From Nostoc sp. MG11 (GTDB lineage Bacteria > Cyanobacteriota > Cyanobacteriia > Cyanobacteriales > Nostocaceae), in NCBI RefSeq assembly GCF_014904695.1, contig NZ_JACXXN010000014.1:113274-177273 (forward strand): a stretch of 64,000 bases of DNA, given 5' to 3'. Both the position numbers and the translations under genes were made by a program. Position 1 is the first letter of the stretch; each line of letters starts with the position of its first letter. Of the stretch, positions 17,776 through 26,881 are shown piece after piece. Below the pieces are notes generated by a model. It searched no databases. It was not told the DNA's origin and saw only the letters and a program-made list of their open reading frames with translations.

Positions 17776-18429
17776 CTAAATTGATTGGGAACTTTTTCGC
17801 TTTTTACGTTTTAGGTACAAACCTATAGCACCAGCAATTACTGTACCACCAAGGGTAAAAGGTTCGGGAACTGCATCGGGATATGGGTATGGGTAAAAGC
17901 TTTGCGTTTGAGCAGCAATGCTTCCAGAGCCGTCTTCTCCAGAGTAGTTGAGTACTGCAAACTGGTCTGTTTGTACAAGTTCTCTCTCTCCATTAGGAAA
18001 TCCTATAGTCAATAAATATGTTAAAGCAAAGGTAATTCCTTCTTGTGAGAAAGAATAATCAATTTGATCATAGAGTGGCCCCCACCAAGCGGTAGAGTTA
18101 GGCACAGAATTAGATAAAGTCTCTAAAATAGTATTGGAAGAATTACGTAAATTTATATTCCATTTATTAACAAGCAAGGGAATTGCAAGATCTTCTCGCG
18201 TTTGATCTAAATCCAATACGTATATTCCATCAAAAGAACCATTAGCTAGATTTACAGGCAATCCTGTTGCCTCTGGTGAAGCTTGAGAAACAAATTTGCC
18301 AGAAACATTGAATGTTCTTAGTTGAACAGCTCTAACAGGGGAAGTTTCCAAAGCACTAAGCATAGTAACACTTAATGCTGCGGTGGCAGTAGCGTGAGAT
18401 AAATTGCGCCATAATTGTTTGGTTAACAT
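17776..18429 (-). CDS. PEP-CTERM sorting-domain protein (copy 1)
   Basis: A secreted protein of about 217 residues: an N-terminal signal sequence (TATAALSVTMLSALETSPVRA), a beta-rich body (FNVSGKF, GSFDGIYVLDLDQ) and a C-terminal sorting tail VPEPFTLGGTVIAGAIGLYL followed by KRKKRK. The VPEP plus helix plus basic tail is the PEP-CTERM signal handled by an exosortase. It is paralogous to the next gene (18956-19588), and the similarity extends into the upstream DNA. I prefer ATG 18429 (MLTKQLWRN), which aligns with the paralogue's start; ATG 18453 is also in frame. Confidence 0.85.
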   Translation of the reverse strand: MLTKQLWRNLSHATATAALSVTMLSALETSPVRAVQLRTFNVSGKFVSQASPEATGLPVNLANGSFDGIYVLDLDQTREDLAIPLLVNKWNINLRNSSNTILETLSNSVPNSTAWWGPLYDQIDYSFSQEGITFALTYLLTIGFPNGERELVQTDQFAVLNYSGEDGSGSIAAQTQSFYPYPYPDAVPEPFTLGGTVIAGAIGLYLKRKKRKSSQSI

Positions 18430-18955
18430 TAGATCACAAAAGTACTTTTTCAAGATAAATACTGTCAGTATCTACAGCAAAAGGCAATAAAAAAAGGTGT
18501 TCTTTATGAAAGAATTATATTGTTGTTTTGCAGGTAATTGTTGAAGAATATATTTGCAAAAACAGCTATATCAAGATTTTATACTAAATTTTTTAGTAAA
18601 ATCATAAATATTTTTAATGACAAAATAATAGGATAAATTTTATAATTACTGCTGGCTTGATTAGGTTTAATTAATTTATAAATAAAAATATAAAAATAAA
18701 AATTTATATGAAGTTTGATGAGCCTTTTAGATTGTTTTAACGTCGGCTTCAAGCGAGATGTTGGTTAATGTTGCGATCGCAGACTTTTGTATACATTGTT
18801 TCCACAAAGTACACAAGTAGTAAGCTTAGCCTAACTTAATACTTGCGTATTATTCATTTTTTAGCTTCTTACATAGACAATGCCATTATTTTTTAAGTAA
18901 TAGCATTGACATATATAGGATATTGAAAATCCTTAAGGTGTTTACTAGAACAAAA
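18430..18955. other. AT-rich spacer between the PEP-CTERM paralogues
   Basis: 526 very AT-rich bases holding the promoter of copy 1 and the 3' hairpin of copy 2 (aatgccatta/taatagcatt, 18878-18908). Stretches such as aaatactgtcagta and agtttgatgagcc recur in the same order upstream of copy 2, showing that the duplication included regulatory DNA. No gene seen. Confidence 0.5.
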
Positions 18956-19588
18956 CTACACTGCTTGAGAAGCTTTACGCTTACGTCTCAGCCACCAACC
19001 CATAGCACTAGCAACTACTGTACCACCAAGGGTGAAGGATTCAGGAACAGGTTCGCTGGGAACGAATCTGCTGCTAACAAGTTCGTTGTAAACAGAAGTG
19101 ACATAACCTTGTTGATCATAGCTCTCGAAATATCCATAAATGGGTACTCCCAAATCAGGATAGTCTACCGGGGTTCCTGTATTTGTTTTTGTGGAATCAA
19201 CGAATAGAGTAAAGCTTGTATAATTTCCTAGAAAGAAATTTAAACTTTCTGTACCTGCTCTAGCAACGCTTGCAGGAAAATCGTCTGAGGTAAATACAGG
19301 TTGTATAGAGCCATTAGAGTATCGTATGTTCACATCCCAATTTTCCAAACCCACACCATCAGGATTAGACAGTTGATCCACATTGACTGTGTAAGTTCCA
19401 TCAAAAGAACTCCATTTTGGTAATTCAGGATCGCCGCCCACTTGAAAATCAAAAGTTCCAGAGATATTGAATGTGTTCAATTGTGCAGCATTAGCTTTGG
19501 CAGTTCCTACAGCAGCAAGCATAGCAATACCGAATACTGTTGTAGCTGTAGTCTGAGATATTTTTTTCCAGGAAAGTTTACTTAACAT
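18956..19588 (-). CDS. PEP-CTERM sorting-domain protein (copy 2)
   Basis: About 210 residues, paralogous to the gene at 17776. The signal sequence runs from MLSKLSWKKISQTTATTVFG to a cleavage-like AKANAAQ; the body shares FNISGTFDF and SSFDGTYTVNVDQ with copy 1. The tail is VPESFTLGGTVVASAMGWWL plus RRKRK; here the usual proline of PEP is replaced (PES), a tolerated variant. I chose ATG 19588, since the 19 residues upstream look unlike a signal peptide start. Probably surface-exposed; function unknown. Confidence 0.85.
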   Translation of the reverse strand: MLSKLSWKKISQTTATTVFGIAMLAAVGTAKANAAQLNTFNISGTFDFQVGGDPELPKWSSFDGTYTVNVDQLSNPDGVGLENWDVNIRYSNGSIQPVFTSDDFPASVARAGTESLNFFLGNYTSFTLFVDSTKTNTGTPVDYPDLGVPIYGYFESYDQQGYVTSVYNELVSSRFVPSEPVPESFTLGGTVVASAMGWWLRRKRKASQAV

Positions 19589-20118
19589 TGGTAGCAAAAG
19601 TATTTTTCCAGTTAAATACTGCCAGTAGCCATAAAGAAAAAGCAACCTCTAAGTGTATTCTTTATAAAGTAAATACATTGCTGTTTTTAAACATTTTTTG
19701 AAGAAAATCACTAAAAGCTATCTATATCAATGCTTTTACTAGATTCACAAGCAATATTTTAAATGTTTTTACCGATGGTATATTGATATAAATTTTACGA
19801 TTCATGCAATTTGATGAGGCGTAGTTTATTTGTTTGGATGCAATGCCGATTAGGAGTAAAATGGCTGTTCACTACTGTGTAATAAGCTACAATCTCTTTT
19901 CTAGGGATAAACCTGGTAATTCCAGATGCACATTATAACTGGGACTGGCGCTAGAGGCGGGAGCCTCTAAATAAGTATTCCCAGCCGGAGACTGGGAAGG
20001 AGATAATATGCGGTGGGGAACATTGTTGTACCCCGATGAAAGAACTATAGTTTTACGCGATTGTAACTAGAACAAACAAAGTCGGTAGCATAAGTTCTAG
20101 TTTGCGACAAAAAGAGGT
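19589..20118. other. Intergenic region, no gene seen
   Basis: 530 bases between the end of grxD and the second PEP-CTERM gene, both on the minus strand. The left part is the duplicated AT-rich promoter region. The right part carries two short hairpins, gaggcgggagcctc near 19953 and tcccagccggagactggga near 19979, on the plus strand. No open frame was recognised. Confidence 0.4.
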
Positions 20119-20442
20119 TTACGAAGCTAGTGCTACTTCTACCAATTGCTGCAATTCGCCTTTTTGGTACAGTTCAATCAAGATATCTGAACCGCCAACG
20201 AATTGACCATCAATATACACTTGGGGAATTGTCGGCCAGTTGGAATACTCTTTAATTCCCTGGCGAATTTCAGAGTCGGATAGAACGTCAACCGTCTCGA
20301 AGGGAACTCCCAAAGTATTGAGAATCTGCACAACATTGTTGGAGAATCCACATTGGGGCATCAACTTGTTTCCCTTCATGAAAACCATAATCTTATTTTG
20401 TTGTAACAAGTTGTCAATTTTGTCTTTGAGTTCTGGTGTCAT
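20119..20442 (-). CDS. grxD: Monothiol glutaredoxin, Grx4/GrxD family
   Basis: A 107-residue CGFS-type monothiol glutaredoxin (MPQCGFSNN, residues 28-36), which binds a [2Fe-2S] cluster with glutathione and passes it on or senses iron status. Conserved WPTIPQVYIDG and GGSDI glutathione-binding motifs are present. It lies 96 bases downstream of bolA on the same strand; BolA and CGFS glutaredoxins form a known heterodimer, so this is a functional pair. Confidence 0.96.
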   Translation of the reverse strand: MTPELKDKIDNLLQQNKIMVFMKGNKLMPQCGFSNNVVQILNTLGVPFETVDVLSDSEIRQGIKEYSNWPTIPQVYIDGQFVGGSDILIELYQKGELQQLVEVALAS

Positions 20443-20538
20443 GATTTTTCTGTTTCCTATTCTGCATTAATAGAGTGCGGTAGAGCCACTGCGTTGCGGA
20501 GTGAGGAGTTAACAATTCATAACTCTTAACTCTTAATT

Positions 20539-20796
20539 TTACGAAGCAGCTGTTGCCTGCCAAGCTTCAGGTGTATACGTTTTTACTGCCAAAGCATGTA
20601 TCGCTTCGGTTGACATAGCTTGACCCAACGCACCATAAACTAACTGGTGCTGTTGCACTAGCCCCTTACCTGCAAAGTGCGATGAAACTACTGTCACCTG
20701 ATAGTGATCACCACCACCAGTCAAGTCTTGCACCTGAACTTGTGCGTCTGGCAGTTCCGCCTTGATCATTGCCTCAACCTGTTGCGGGCTAATCAT
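20539..20796 (-). CDS. bolA: BolA family protein
   Basis: An 85-residue BolA/IbaG-type protein with the signature [27 protein letters not shown] and the H/C-containing loop [15 protein letters not shown]. BolA proteins join CGFS glutaredoxins to form iron-sulfur handling complexes, and grxD follows directly. The gene is probably the first of a two-gene transcript. The start ATG at 20796 gives normal length. Confidence 0.93.
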   Translation of the reverse strand: MISPQQVEAMIKAELPDAQVQVQDLTGGGDHYQVTVVSSHFAGKGLVQQHQLVYGALGQAMSTEAIHALAVKTYTPEAWQATAAS

Positions 20797-21016
20797 TGCA
20801 ATTCCTGAAAAAACTTACTTTTCTATTATTAACAGATATAGAGCAGATACCTTTGCCAACTTCAGGTTTTGGCAAGGCTGAGGAGAAATGCGCTTTTAAA
20901 GCGTATATTTTGAGAACGCTGGGTTGACTTTGTTGAGGACAATCCTATCCTAGCATTGGGTTAGTCCAAAGCTACGTTTGGGAAGATGGGGGAGAGGAGA
21001 AAGAACCAACAGGAAT

Positions 21017-21637
21017 TTAATTTGCTTTTTTGGGGGGGGTTGAGGAAGATGAACTACCCCCTTGTCTGGGATAGGGAGCATCAACAAAACCTAACTCCAA
21101 CAATTGTTGGTAGGCTTTTTTGCCTAAATCCCGCGTTGGGTTTTGACTCTTAACAATTTGAATCAGCAACGGTACGGCTAATTCCGGTTGATTTTGCGCC
21201 CGATGTACCAATGCTAGCTGATAAGTGGCTTCATCTCGCTTTTGGGCGGTTGATAGGGCCTTTTGACGTTGGGAATCGGAAACTCTATTGTCAATTCCAG
21301 AAAAGCTTGAGTTTAACTCTTGATAGAAATTAGATAGCTGATTATAAACCTGACGTGCTTCTTGGAGTTTCTTAGCAGCTAAAGGATAGTTTTGGGTAGA
21401 AACAGCTTGTTCGGCATCTTTCATCAGGCGATCGCCTCCTTCAATGCTCAAAAGGCTGTTATTTTGGGTTGTGGGACGGAGGTTATTGGGAGCGTTGGGG
21501 TCAATGGGTTGCGGTTGTCCGGTAGTGCCTGGTAGCTGTGATACCTGAGCATTGGCTGGTGATGATAATAGGCTGAGGATTGCTATGACTGATAAGGCAG
21601 TGAAGCGCATAAAGGGAATGGCAGCAGCAAAGTTCAT
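21017..21637 (-). CDS. Exported TPR-like hypothetical protein
   Basis: About 206 residues: an N-terminal signal peptide (MRFTALSVIAILSLLSSPANA, cleavage after ANA), a Pro/Asn-rich linker, a helical region with TPR-like periodicity (SLLSIEGGDRLMKDAEQAV, then YPLAAKKLQEARQVYNQL and ATYQLALVHRAQNQPELAVPLL), and a Ser-rich tail. Likely periplasmic. The start is uncertain: ATG 21637 or ATG 21610, the latter right at the signal peptide. The longer frame to 21727 adds an implausible N-terminus. No specific function recognised. Confidence 0.65.
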   Translation of the reverse strand: MNFAAAIPFMRFTALSVIAILSLLSSPANAQVSQLPGTTGQPQPIDPNAPNNLRPTTQNNSLLSIEGGDRLMKDAEQAVSTQNYPLAAKKLQEARQVYNQLSNFYQELNSSFSGIDNRVSDSQRQKALSTAQKRDEATYQLALVHRAQNQPELAVPLLIQIVKSQNPTRDLGKKAYQQLLELGFVDAPYPRQGGSSSSSTPPKKAN

Positions 21638-21810
21638 GGGGTCAATTAGTGTGACAACTATATAGAAAGCTATGGAAACTTCGGGTATCTTACCTCTGTT
21701 TTCGTTTTGAACAAAGCAAAGCCACATCCTAAGTTTCTCTGATTTAGACTGAAAATTGGTTTTATAGAGTTCCCATCGCCTGTGTATACTAATTAACTAA
21801 AATCCTCTCT

Positions 21811-23913
21811 ATGAGCGATCGCGTCAATTCCTCCGATTTTCCAACCATAGGTGTACCAGCAAGCAGCTTGGGAGTAGTTTTACAACGTGGTGGTGAAGAG
21901 TTGATTTTAGAAAAAGTCTTAGACCGCTTCACCGTCCGTCCGGCTACCGATTTTCCTCCCCAACAATTATCCCAGGTTAGTTGGGGTGTTTGGCAGCGCA
22001 GTATTCCCCAAGCACGGCTTGAACTATTCACAGTTGCACCAAACCAGTTAGAGGTGGCCATGTCCCAAGCACGCGCTGCCGAAAATGTTGCCTTTGCTAG
22101 TCATGTTTATAAAATCAAGGAGAATCCTGGGACTTTCGTTTATCTAAATGACCAAATTACAATTCAATTTGCCTCATCAGTGAACGCTGACAGCATTAAT
22201 GTCATAGCTAGCACATTTAGCTTAGTCCAAGAAAAACCAATTCTTGGCCTTCCAAATGCTTTCGTGTTTCTCGTCAGCAAACAAGCCACAGAAAACCCGA
22301 TCAAAATCACCAACCAATTGCAAGGACTTCCAGAAGTTTTAGCTGCTGAGCCTAACATTTTGGTGCAAAGTGAAACCCATTACCAACCCCGCGATTCCCT
22401 CTATCCTCAGCAATGGTATCTCAACCACGGCGGCGGTAAACAGTTGGCAGCGGGTTCCCATATTTCTGTAGAAAAAGCTTGGGATATCACTCGCGGTTTA
22501 CGTTCTGTGATTGTGGCTGTGGTGGACGATTCTTTTGATTTGAACCATCCAGATTTTCAAGGTAATGGGAAAATAGTTGCCCCTAGAGATTTAAAAGAAA
22601 ATGACTTTTTACCCTTACCTGATGAACAGGAAACTAGTCACGGTACAGCCTGTGCGGGAATAGCGCTTGCTGAAGAAAATGGTACAGGAATTGTAGGAGT
22701 TGCCCCTGGTTGTGCGCTGATGCCGATTCGCAGCACGGGGTTTTTAGATGATCAATCAGTTGAGGATATATTCAACTGGGCAATCGAAAAGGGAGCTAGT
22801 ATCATTTCTTGCAGTTGGGGAGCATCTGCTGTTTATTTTCCTCTGTCTTTGCGTCAACGTGCTGCGATTACCCGCGCCGCCACCAAAGGGCGCAATGGCA
22901 AAGGTTGTGTGATTTTATTTGCTGCTGGAAATGCCAACCGTCCAGTTAACGGTACTGTAAATGAGCGGAATTGGCCAAAAAATATATTACAAGGTAATAC
23001 GAACTGGCTAAGTGGTTTTACGGTACATCCAGATGTGATGGCTATTGCTGCCTCCACTAGCTTGAATAAGAAAGCGGCTTACAGCAATTGGGGCATTAAT
23101 ATTTCGGTATGTGCTCCTAGTAATAATGCTCCACCAGGAGTATCATTTCAGGAAACGGGTTTTGTTTACACACAACCTGCGATCGCCACTTCGCTTTCTG
23201 GCTTAGGTGTGTTCACTACCGACCAACTGGGAGCCGCGGGCTACGATCCAAGTAGCTTTACCGACAACTTTGGCGGTACTTCCAGCGCTACTCCTGTAGT
23301 TGCGGGCGTGGCAGCTTTGGTTTTGTCAGCAAACTCTGACTTAACCGCTCAACAAGTCAAACGTATTCTCCAAGAAACCGCTGATAAAATTGTTGACCCT
23401 GACCCTGACCCGCAACTGGGTGTACGTGAAGGTACTTATGATGGTAATGGTCATTGCCAGTGGTTTGGTTATGGCAAAGTGAATGCAGCTAGGGCAGTAC
23501 AAGCAGCGCAGCAGCAGCGTACAGCCGCATCAAATACTAGCAGACAAGTACAGGGAGCCAATCTTAACCAAGTAGCGATTCCAGATAATAACCGACAAGG
23601 GGTAAAAAGTGCGATCGCAATTTCTGAAGCTGGCTCAGTCAGAGATATTCAGGTAAAAATTAGCCTCACTCACGATTTTTTAGGCGATTTAGAAATTTAT
23701 TTAATTGCTCCCAATAATGGGCGAGTCTTATTACAAAGTCGTATTTTAGGACGCCGTACTAGTTTACAAACAACTTACACAGTGCGATCGCACCCAGCCC
23801 TCAAGCAGCTATTATCCCTACCAGCTAACGGAAGCTGGCAATTGTGGGTAATCGATTACGTGCCACAAGATGTTGGGAAACTAAATACTTGGGAATTAAC
23901 TTTAGGTATTTAG
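21811..23913 (+). CDS. prcA: S8 subtilisin-like protease with P domain (PrcA-like)
   Basis: A 700-residue serine protease. The catalytic triad is visible: Asp239 in VAVVDDSFD, His277 in SHGTACAGIA, Ser491 in GGTSSATPVVAG, with the oxyanion Asn374 in AAGNANRP. Residues 1-200 form a pro-region. Residues about 590-700 form a proprotein-convertase P domain (LTHDFLGDLEIYLIAPNNG, ending GKLNTWELTLG). No signal peptide is seen, consistent with the intracellular calcium-dependent protease PrcA of Anabaena, whose layout this matches. Orthology to PrcA rather than a paralogue is not proven. Confidence 0.85.
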   Translation: MSDRVNSSDFPTIGVPASSLGVVLQRGGEELILEKVLDRFTVRPATDFPPQQLSQVSWGVWQRSIPQARLELFTVAPNQLEVAMSQARAAENVAFASHVYKIKENPGTFVYLNDQITIQFASSVNADSINVIASTFSLVQEKPILGLPNAFVFLVSKQATENPIKITNQLQGLPEVLAAEPNILVQSETHYQPRDSLYPQQWYLNHGGGKQLAAGSHISVEKAWDITRGLRSVIVAVVDDSFDLNHPDFQGNGKIVAPRDLKENDFLPLPDEQETSHGTACAGIALAEENGTGIVGVAPGCALMPIRSTGFLDDQSVEDIFNWAIEKGASIISCSWGASAVYFPLSLRQRAAITRAATKGRNGKGCVILFAAGNANRPVNGTVNERNWPKNILQGNTNWLSGFTVHPDVMAIAASTSLNKKAAYSNWGINISVCAPSNNAPPGVSFQETGFVYTQPAIATSLSGLGVFTTDQLGAAGYDPSSFTDNFGGTSSATPVVAGVAALVLSANSDLTAQQVKRILQETADKIVDPDPDPQLGVREGTYDGNGHCQWFGYGKVNAARAVQAAQQQRTAASNTSRQVQGANLNQVAIPDNNRQGVKSAIAISEAGSVRDIQVKISLTHDFLGDLEIYLIAPNNGRVLLQSRILGRRTSLQTTYTVRSHPALKQLLSLPANGSWQLWVIDYVPQDVGKLNTWELTLGI

Positions 23914-23976
23914 TCATTAGTCATCAGTCATTAGTCATTTATCCTTTGCTAATGACAAAGAACAAATAAAGAACAC

Positions 23977-24747
23977 TCAGCACTCATTACTCAGCACTGT
24001 TGGATGGCTGGTAATTTCTGATTCTTCATAGCTTAATTGTTGTAGCGCCTTTGCTAAATCAGCCGTGAGGTGTTTAGCATTTTGTTTGATAGAGCCATTG
24101 GCATAATCTGCTACTTCTATTGCTGAGCCAATGTGAATGTTTACATCTGTACCCCAATTAGGACATGGTTGACTGTAGTTGATGCTGATGGGTATAATTT
24201 TTACTCCTAGTCCTGGGTGACTAGACTCAGCACTTAAAGCAAGACGAGCAATTCCCGGCTTCAAAGGCTGAACTTTACCATCACGATAAATCCCGCCTTC
24301 TGGAAAAATCACTACGGCTTTTTTTTGCTGAAGTAACTCAACTCCGTGTCGCAGTGTACGGATTGACGGGTGTTGAATATCTACAGGGAATCCCCCCAAA
24401 TGTCGGACAAACCAGCCTTGCAATCCTTGGCATTCAGTAATAGTCACCATAAACCGCAAGTCTTTTCCTCTCACACAATCAGCAGCAGCATAAGGTACGA
24501 GCAATGCATCCCAACGCGCCCGATGGGTAGGAGCGAGAATAACAGGGCCACTTGTGGGAATATTTTTTTGTCCGGTTATGCTAATCCGGCCAAAGAATAA
24601 TGGTAGTAGGCAGTGACGCCCCAGTAAATACGCCAGAGGACTTAACCAAGGAGAAACCCTTGAGGTAGTAGGAGCCACCTGAGAATTTTCTGGAGTCTTC
24701 GCTGGTGTGTACTGACAAATATCGGATGAAGAGTGAAATTCCATCAT
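23977..24747 (-). CDS. 1-acyl-glycerol-3-phosphate acyltransferase (PlsC family)
   Basis: A 256-residue acyltransferase. The catalytic HX4D motif is HRARWD (residues about 76-81), and FPEGGIYRDG is the glycerol-phosphate binding motif; PGIARLAL follows. It should add the second acyl chain to lysophosphatidate in phospholipid synthesis at the membrane. The first 45 residues are variable. Two ATGs stand together at 24747. It is convergent with the protease gene and divergent from nothing close. Confidence 0.85.
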   Translation of the reverse strand: MMEFHSSSDICQYTPAKTPENSQVAPTTSRVSPWLSPLAYLLGRHCLLPLFFGRISITGQKNIPTSGPVILAPTHRARWDALLVPYAAADCVRGKDLRFMVTITECQGLQGWFVRHLGGFPVDIQHPSIRTLRHGVELLQQKKAVVIFPEGGIYRDGKVQPLKPGIARLALSAESSHPGLGVKIIPISINYSQPCPNWGTDVNIHIGSAIEVADYANGSIKQNAKHLTADLAKALQQLSYEESEITSHPTVLSNEC

Positions 24748-24858
24748 GACGGTGGCAGCTGATTGACGGGTAAGATTTAACGAAAAGCCTGATTAGTTAC
24801 ACCGTAGATTTTCTTGCATGAATTGTGTCGTACCAGCTGGACAGTTTTACCGCTGTCC

Positions 24859-25344
24859 TTAACTTTTTTTATGCCTCCTAGTAGCAAACCAGGCTTGCAA
24901 TTGCTGGCGACAAGCTGACTCTAGAATGCCTCCAATTACCTGTAGGCGGTGATTAGAAGCGGCGCTGTCAGGAATATTAGTAACTGTACGAATTGAACCA
25001 GTTTTTGGATCGTCCACTCCATATACAAGCAATCTTAGACGCGCCTGTACAATAGCGCCTGCACACATCGGGCAAGGTTCTAAAGTTACATAGAGGGTAC
25101 ATTCATTAAGACGCCAATTTTGTAAAGTTGTAGCAGCTGTCTTAATAGCGATAATTTCAGCATGAGCCGTGGGGTCTTTATCGCGTTCTTTTCTGTTTTC
25201 TCCTTCAGCTAGCAAATATCCAGTTGAATTAATAATAACAGCACCAACAGGAACTTCACCCGCATCACCTGCTGTTTGTGCCAATTCTAGGGCGCGGCTC
25301 ATCCATTTTTTATGTATAAGATATTCTGTGTATTCAGTTAACAT
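24859..25344 (-). CDS. tadA: tRNA-specific adenosine deaminase TadA
   Basis: A 161-residue zinc-dependent deaminase that converts A34 to inosine in tRNA-Arg(ACG). The motifs are HAEIIAIKTA (zinc His and catalytic Glu) and PCPMCAGAI (two zinc Cys). The N-terminal helix ALELAQTAGDAGEVPVGAVI matches the TadA family, not free cytosine deaminases. The start at ATG 25344 is preferred; the first 12 residues are variable. Confidence 0.93.
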   Translation of the reverse strand: MLTEYTEYLIHKKWMSRALELAQTAGDAGEVPVGAVIINSTGYLLAEGENRKERDKDPTAHAEIIAIKTAATTLQNWRLNECTLYVTLEPCPMCAGAIVQARLRLLVYGVDDPKTGSIRTVTNIPDSAASNHRLQVIGGILESACRQQLQAWFATRRHKKS

Positions 25345-25391
25345 ATTTTTATAGCTATCGGATGAGTAAATACACTGACAAAAGAGATAGG

Positions 25392-25419
25392 AGTAGAGAC
25401 GCGATTAATTGCGTCTGTT
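25392..25419. repeat. Palindromic dispersed element, copy 1
   Basis: gtagagacgcgattaattgc and its complement form a near-palindrome with one mismatch (attaattg for attaatcg) to the family core. Located between tadA and grxC. Confidence 0.65.
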
Positions 25420-25604
25420 AGGAGTTAAAGATATTCTGAATCTCTGAGTTGTATTTGAATTCTGACTTTGCGAGAGTGTATCGCAGTCAATTGAGAACTG
25501 CGATAAATTTAAGGTCAAACTGAATTTTGGCAACCAAATAGCCCGCAGACTAAAAATCGAGTCTGGGGCTAACATCACCAAGCCTGCAAAAGTGAGCTAA
25601 TTGT

Positions 25605-25919
25605 CTAAATAACGGCTTGGGCTAACATGGGGTCGAGTTGTCCTTGTGTATCTAACTGATAGAGGTCATCACAGCCACCAATGTGCTGCTGATTGATGAA
25701 AATCTGTGGCACAGTACGGCGTCCGTTAGCACGTTCTGCCATTTTAGCTCTGGCTGCTTCGTCGCCGTCAATTTTGTATTCGGTGAAGTTTACACCTTTC
25801 CACCACAGCAGTAGCTTAGCGCGGATGCAATAAGGACAGGTTTGCCAAGTATAAATTTCTACGTTAGCTTTAACGCGCTCTGGATGCCGATTTAGGAGGG
25901 GATTAAGAAAGTCCAGCAT
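25605..25919 (-). CDS. grxC: Dithiol glutaredoxin GrxC
   Basis: A 104-residue glutaredoxin with the CPYC active site (TCPYCIRAK, residues 28-36), the cis-proline motif TVPQIFIN and the GG motif IGGCDDLYQL. It reduces disulfides using glutathione. It lies 56 bases downstream of the DUF981-type membrane protein gene on the same strand, so they may be co-transcribed. Confidence 0.93.
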   Translation of the reverse strand: MLDFLNPLLNRHPERVKANVEIYTWQTCPYCIRAKLLLWWKGVNFTEYKIDGDEAARAKMAERANGRRTVPQIFINQQHIGGCDDLYQLDTQGQLDPMLAQAVI

Positions 25920-25975
25920 ATTTATTCTTAAAAGAGATTTTAACTATCTCTAGCCTAGATCATTGCTGGCGTTGG

Positions 25976-26548
25976 TTAGCGCATTGGGGCTGGAACCCAC
26001 TTACCAAAACTCTCTAGATGATTCCAGTAAGCCAAATATCCAGTGAATGCCCAAATTAGAGCGGCTACTATCAGCACAACTGCACCAATTAACCGCCAAG
26101 TTCGGTTCGTTTTCCAATAGAGAGTTGGTGCAGCGCAGACACCACCTAACCCAGTGAGAATAAAACCGATTCCTGACAAAAGTGGTTGCCTTGTCAAGCT
26201 TAAGTTGATGATGCGTATACCTAGCACGATCGCAACCAGACCAGCAAAAAAGGCGTAAATTGCTATTGTCAGCAAATCCCAACTTTGGGAGAGGGCGATC
26301 GCTGCTGCAACAAATAAAATCCCAAATAGAACACTGGTTTCCCCGAAAGTAATATTAAAGCTACCAGTAACAGGCCAGGTGAAGATCATGTGCAAACCAG
26401 TTGTTAATGCGATCGCACCTGTTATCCCAAATCCAGGAATCCATTGTTTTTGATGAGGGCTATCTATTCCACGATTCACATAGTCAGCCAGTAAAACTAA
26501 CCCGGCTACCATATTGATCAACATTAGTGTGATGTAGTCAATAAACAT
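25976..26548 (-). CDS. Membrane protein, probable DUF981 family
   Basis: A 190-residue integral membrane protein with about six hydrophobic segments and charged loops (DYVNRGIDSPHQKQW; GKWVPAPMR at the C-terminus). The pattern GFGITGAIALTTGLHMIFTWP and FGETSVLFGILF resembles DUF981 proteins of archaea and cyanobacteria; function unknown. It precedes grxC on the same strand and is divergent from glpX. Confidence 0.6.
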   Translation of the reverse strand: MFIDYITLMLINMVAGLVLLADYVNRGIDSPHQKQWIPGFGITGAIALTTGLHMIFTWPVTGSFNITFGETSVLFGILFVAAAIALSQSWDLLTIAIYAFFAGLVAIVLGIRIINLSLTRQPLLSGIGFILTGLGGVCAAPTLYWKTNRTWRLIGAVVLIVAALIWAFTGYLAYWNHLESFGKWVPAPMR

Positions 26549-26881
26549 GATTAACCTCTTGATATCGTTCTAGATTGGTCTAATGTTTTGACTGAACTTA
26601 CCAGCTTTCTTTATTCTCTTATCTAGAACCATAGATAAACTTAACGCTGAAGCAAAGTGATGTTTTTAGCCAAAACATCACTCATAACTCATAACTCAGC
26701 ACTGACCATGCTATATGCTGGAATAAGATGAGCAAGAAAAGGATGTCGCAACTGGCACTTTTTTAACCAGTTAGCAGCAAAACTTAACTTTCCTCCACGT
26801 GTATCCGCCCTTTGGTAGACTTGAAAACTGAAATAGCCAGATAAAAAGACGCGAAGACAAGCAGTTAAGGGGGCAGACTCT
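26549..26881. other. Divergent promoter region between DUF981 gene and glpX
   Basis: 333 bases that should hold promoters for the minus-strand membrane gene and for glpX. It includes short repeat filler (actcataactcataactcag, near 26680). No clear operator or RNA structure was recognised. Confidence 0.4.

Noticed and set aside
23914..23975. tcattagtcatcagtcattagtc filler next to the protease gene
   Set aside because: Degenerate heptamer repeat common in spacers of this genome (also near 7513, 13290, 28020); not an attachment site, and no integrase nearby.
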